Source: Actinomycetota bacterium (GTDB lineage Bacteria > Actinomycetota > Acidimicrobiia > Acidimicrobiales > Microtrichaceae). From it: 6,914 bases of DNA. Position numbers and translations under genes: made by a program. Where the stretch lies: NCBI GenBank assembly GCA_009700815.1, contig WLLG01000110.1, positions 1 through 6,914 of the forward strand. The letters run 5' to 3'. Below the pieces are notes generated by a model. The model was not told the DNA's origin and did no database searches. It worked only from the letters and a program-made list of their open reading frames with translations. Each line of letters begins with the position of its first letter. Within the stretch, counting starts at the first letter, position 1. This document shows, in pieces, positions 6,181-6,914 of this stretch.

Positions 6181-6454
6181 CCGCCCAACGTAGCAGTGAG
6201 CACTATGCCGGGGTCCGGGATTTCAGGTCTCTGTTTGACTTTCCCCCAAGAGCATGTTGCGAATCCGATACATCTTCGGTCAATCACTGCCACATCTGAG
6301 TGGTCTCGCAGTGCTTCGGTTTCAGTTGCACCACGAGCAAGGCGCTCATGGAATGTGGCCGCGGTACAGATTCTGCACGCCAAGGAGCGCGAAAAAAATC
6401 AGGCGTCGCATGTAGCTTTGAAGGTTGAGGACTCAGATCAGAAAGTGGACCTAC
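6181..6454. other. Divergent intergenic region between the redox operon and the VOC gene
   Basis: This is the only sizeable non-coding stretch and must hold the promoters for both flanking transcription units. Open frames across it on either strand have unconvincing composition and run into the flanking genes, so I do not call them. It contains an A7 tract (6392-6398) and a weak 6-base inverted repeat (GCGCTC 6342-6347, GAGCGC 6385-6390). I saw no clear FNR-type (TTGAT-N4-ATCAA) palindrome, riboswitch or terminator. Confidence 0.6.
6254..6283 (-). promoter_or_regulatory. Weak candidate promoter for the redox operon
   Basis: On the minus strand TTGACC (6278-6283) resembles a -35 box, and CAACAT (6254-6259), 18 bases on, is a poor -10 box with three of six matches. 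It lies about 74 bases upstream of the cytochrome b ATG. The match is weak and may be chance. Confidence 0.2.
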
Positions 6455-6914
6455 ATGCTGACTGTCGGAATCAACCATGTTGCAACGATCACCAAAGATA
6501 GTGATCGGCTACAAGCTTTCTACCGAGAGGTCTTTGAAGCCGAGATCTTGCGGGATGGAAGCGAGTTTCCCGACGGTTCGGGGCCGCGCCTGTCAATCAT
6601 CAAGATTGGCCCGTACGCCGAATTGAACGTGTTTGAGATTGATGGAAACACGCAGGCCGATGTGCAAACGCCGATGTTCGGACGTGGACGACTTGATCAT
6701 TTTGCCCTTCAGGCTGAATCGATTGAAGCGTTTGAAACCATTCGCGAGCGGCTGCGGGCACGCGGAGCAGCTGATGATTTAGTCACCGATTTCGGCCCCA
6801 TCCTCAGCCTGTTCTTCCGCGATCCCGATGGCCTCGAAGGCGAAGTGTGCGTGAATAACCCCGACCTAGTTCCCGGTGCTGACAATCCCCCTGGAACTCG
6901 CGCAGCGCGCTACC
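6455..6914 (+). CDS. VOC/glyoxalase-family protein, 3' end off the window
   Basis: The frame opens at ATG 6455 and stays open to the right edge, giving 153 visible residues. The N-terminus, MLTVGINHVATITKDSDRLQ, and the following AFYREVFEAEI match the start of a vicinal-oxygen-chelate module: a GINHVA strand with metal-ligand His, then a helix ending FYxxVF. The second half-module begins GRLDHFALQA (78-87) and ends RDPDGLEGEV (122-131). H8, E61, H82 and E130 are the likely metal ligands, placed as in glyoxalase I-like and fosfomycin/bleomycin-resistance-like proteins. The specific reaction cannot be told; isomerase, dioxygenase and thiol-transferase members share this fold. A near-consensus AGTGGA ribosome site (6444-6449), 5 bases before the ATG, supports the start. 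It diverges from the redox operon and may be unrelated to it. Most of a single-module protein is present and the rest looks like a C-terminal tail. Confidence 0.82.
   Translation, partial: MLTVGINHVATITKDSDRLQAFYREVFEAEILRDGSEFPDGSGPRLSIIKIGPYAELNVFEIDGNTQADVQTPMFGRGRLDHFALQAESIEAFETIRERLRARGAADDLVTDFGPILSLFFRDPDGLEGEVCVNNPDLVPGADNPPGTRAARY
6486..6507. repeat. Perfect 7-base inverted repeat just inside the VOC gene
   Basis: CGATCAC (6486-6492) and GTGATCG (6501-6507) are exact inverted copies separated by 8 bases, about 31-52 bases downstream of the ATG. This could form a small hairpin early in the mRNA or act as an operator, but it may simply be coincidence in coding sequence. Confidence 0.4.

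Noticed and set aside
6111..6383. Minus-strand open frame of 90 codons over the cytochrome b start
   Set aside because: It overlaps the cytochrome b N-terminus in another frame and ends without any recognisable domain.
6342..6398. GCGCTC/GAGCGC inverted repeat followed by seven As as a possible terminator
   Set aside because: The arms are only 6 bases with a 37-base loop, and the A run is on the wrong side to give a U tract for a transcript of either flanking gene.
6196..6501. Plus-strand open frame of 101 codons across the intergenic region
   Set aside because: Its translation is unstructured and Cys/Ser/Arg-rich, and it overlaps the VOC start by 47 bases in another frame; no ribosome site or family match was seen.

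Overview
The window looks like a bacterial chromosome segment of moderately high GC. Codon choice and protein wording loosely suggest an actinobacterium or a similar environmental lineage. This is an impression only, because there is no rRNA or marker gene to place it. Genes are tightly packed: four neighbouring pairs on the minus strand overlap, and two convergent genes abut stop to stop.

Layout. At the left edge is the 3' end of a plus-strand serine hydrolase (beta-lactamase-like) gene (2-475). From 6180 down to 476 runs a minus-strand block of six genes, almost certainly one operon. In transcription order they are: a NarI-like cytochrome b membrane protein with a cysteine-rich tail (6180-5140); a NasA/NarB-type molybdopterin oxidoreductase (5140-2921); a ferredoxin-like subunit with four [4Fe-4S] clusters (2924-2268); a Tat-type anchored Rieske [2Fe-2S] protein (2293-1769); a 68-residue two-helix membrane protein (1772-1566); and a TDT/SLAC1/TehA-family anion transporter (1558-476). 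A 274-base non-coding gap (6181-6454) separates the operon from a divergent plus-strand VOC/glyoxalase-family gene that runs off the right edge.

How the genes may work together. The operon reads as a membrane-bound electron-transfer chain. The NarI-like cytochrome b, the Rieske protein and possibly the small membrane protein would form the quinol/membrane part. The four-cluster protein would be the wire and the molybdoenzyme the cytoplasmic catalytic subunit. The TDT protein would move the anionic substrate or product. Nitrate is the most likely substrate from the molybdoenzyme's sequence, but the set is not NarGHI: the catalytic subunit is short and has a Cys molybdenum ligand, there is an added Rieske protein, and no NarJ-type chaperone is in the window. 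This unusual subunit combination is the main point of interest.
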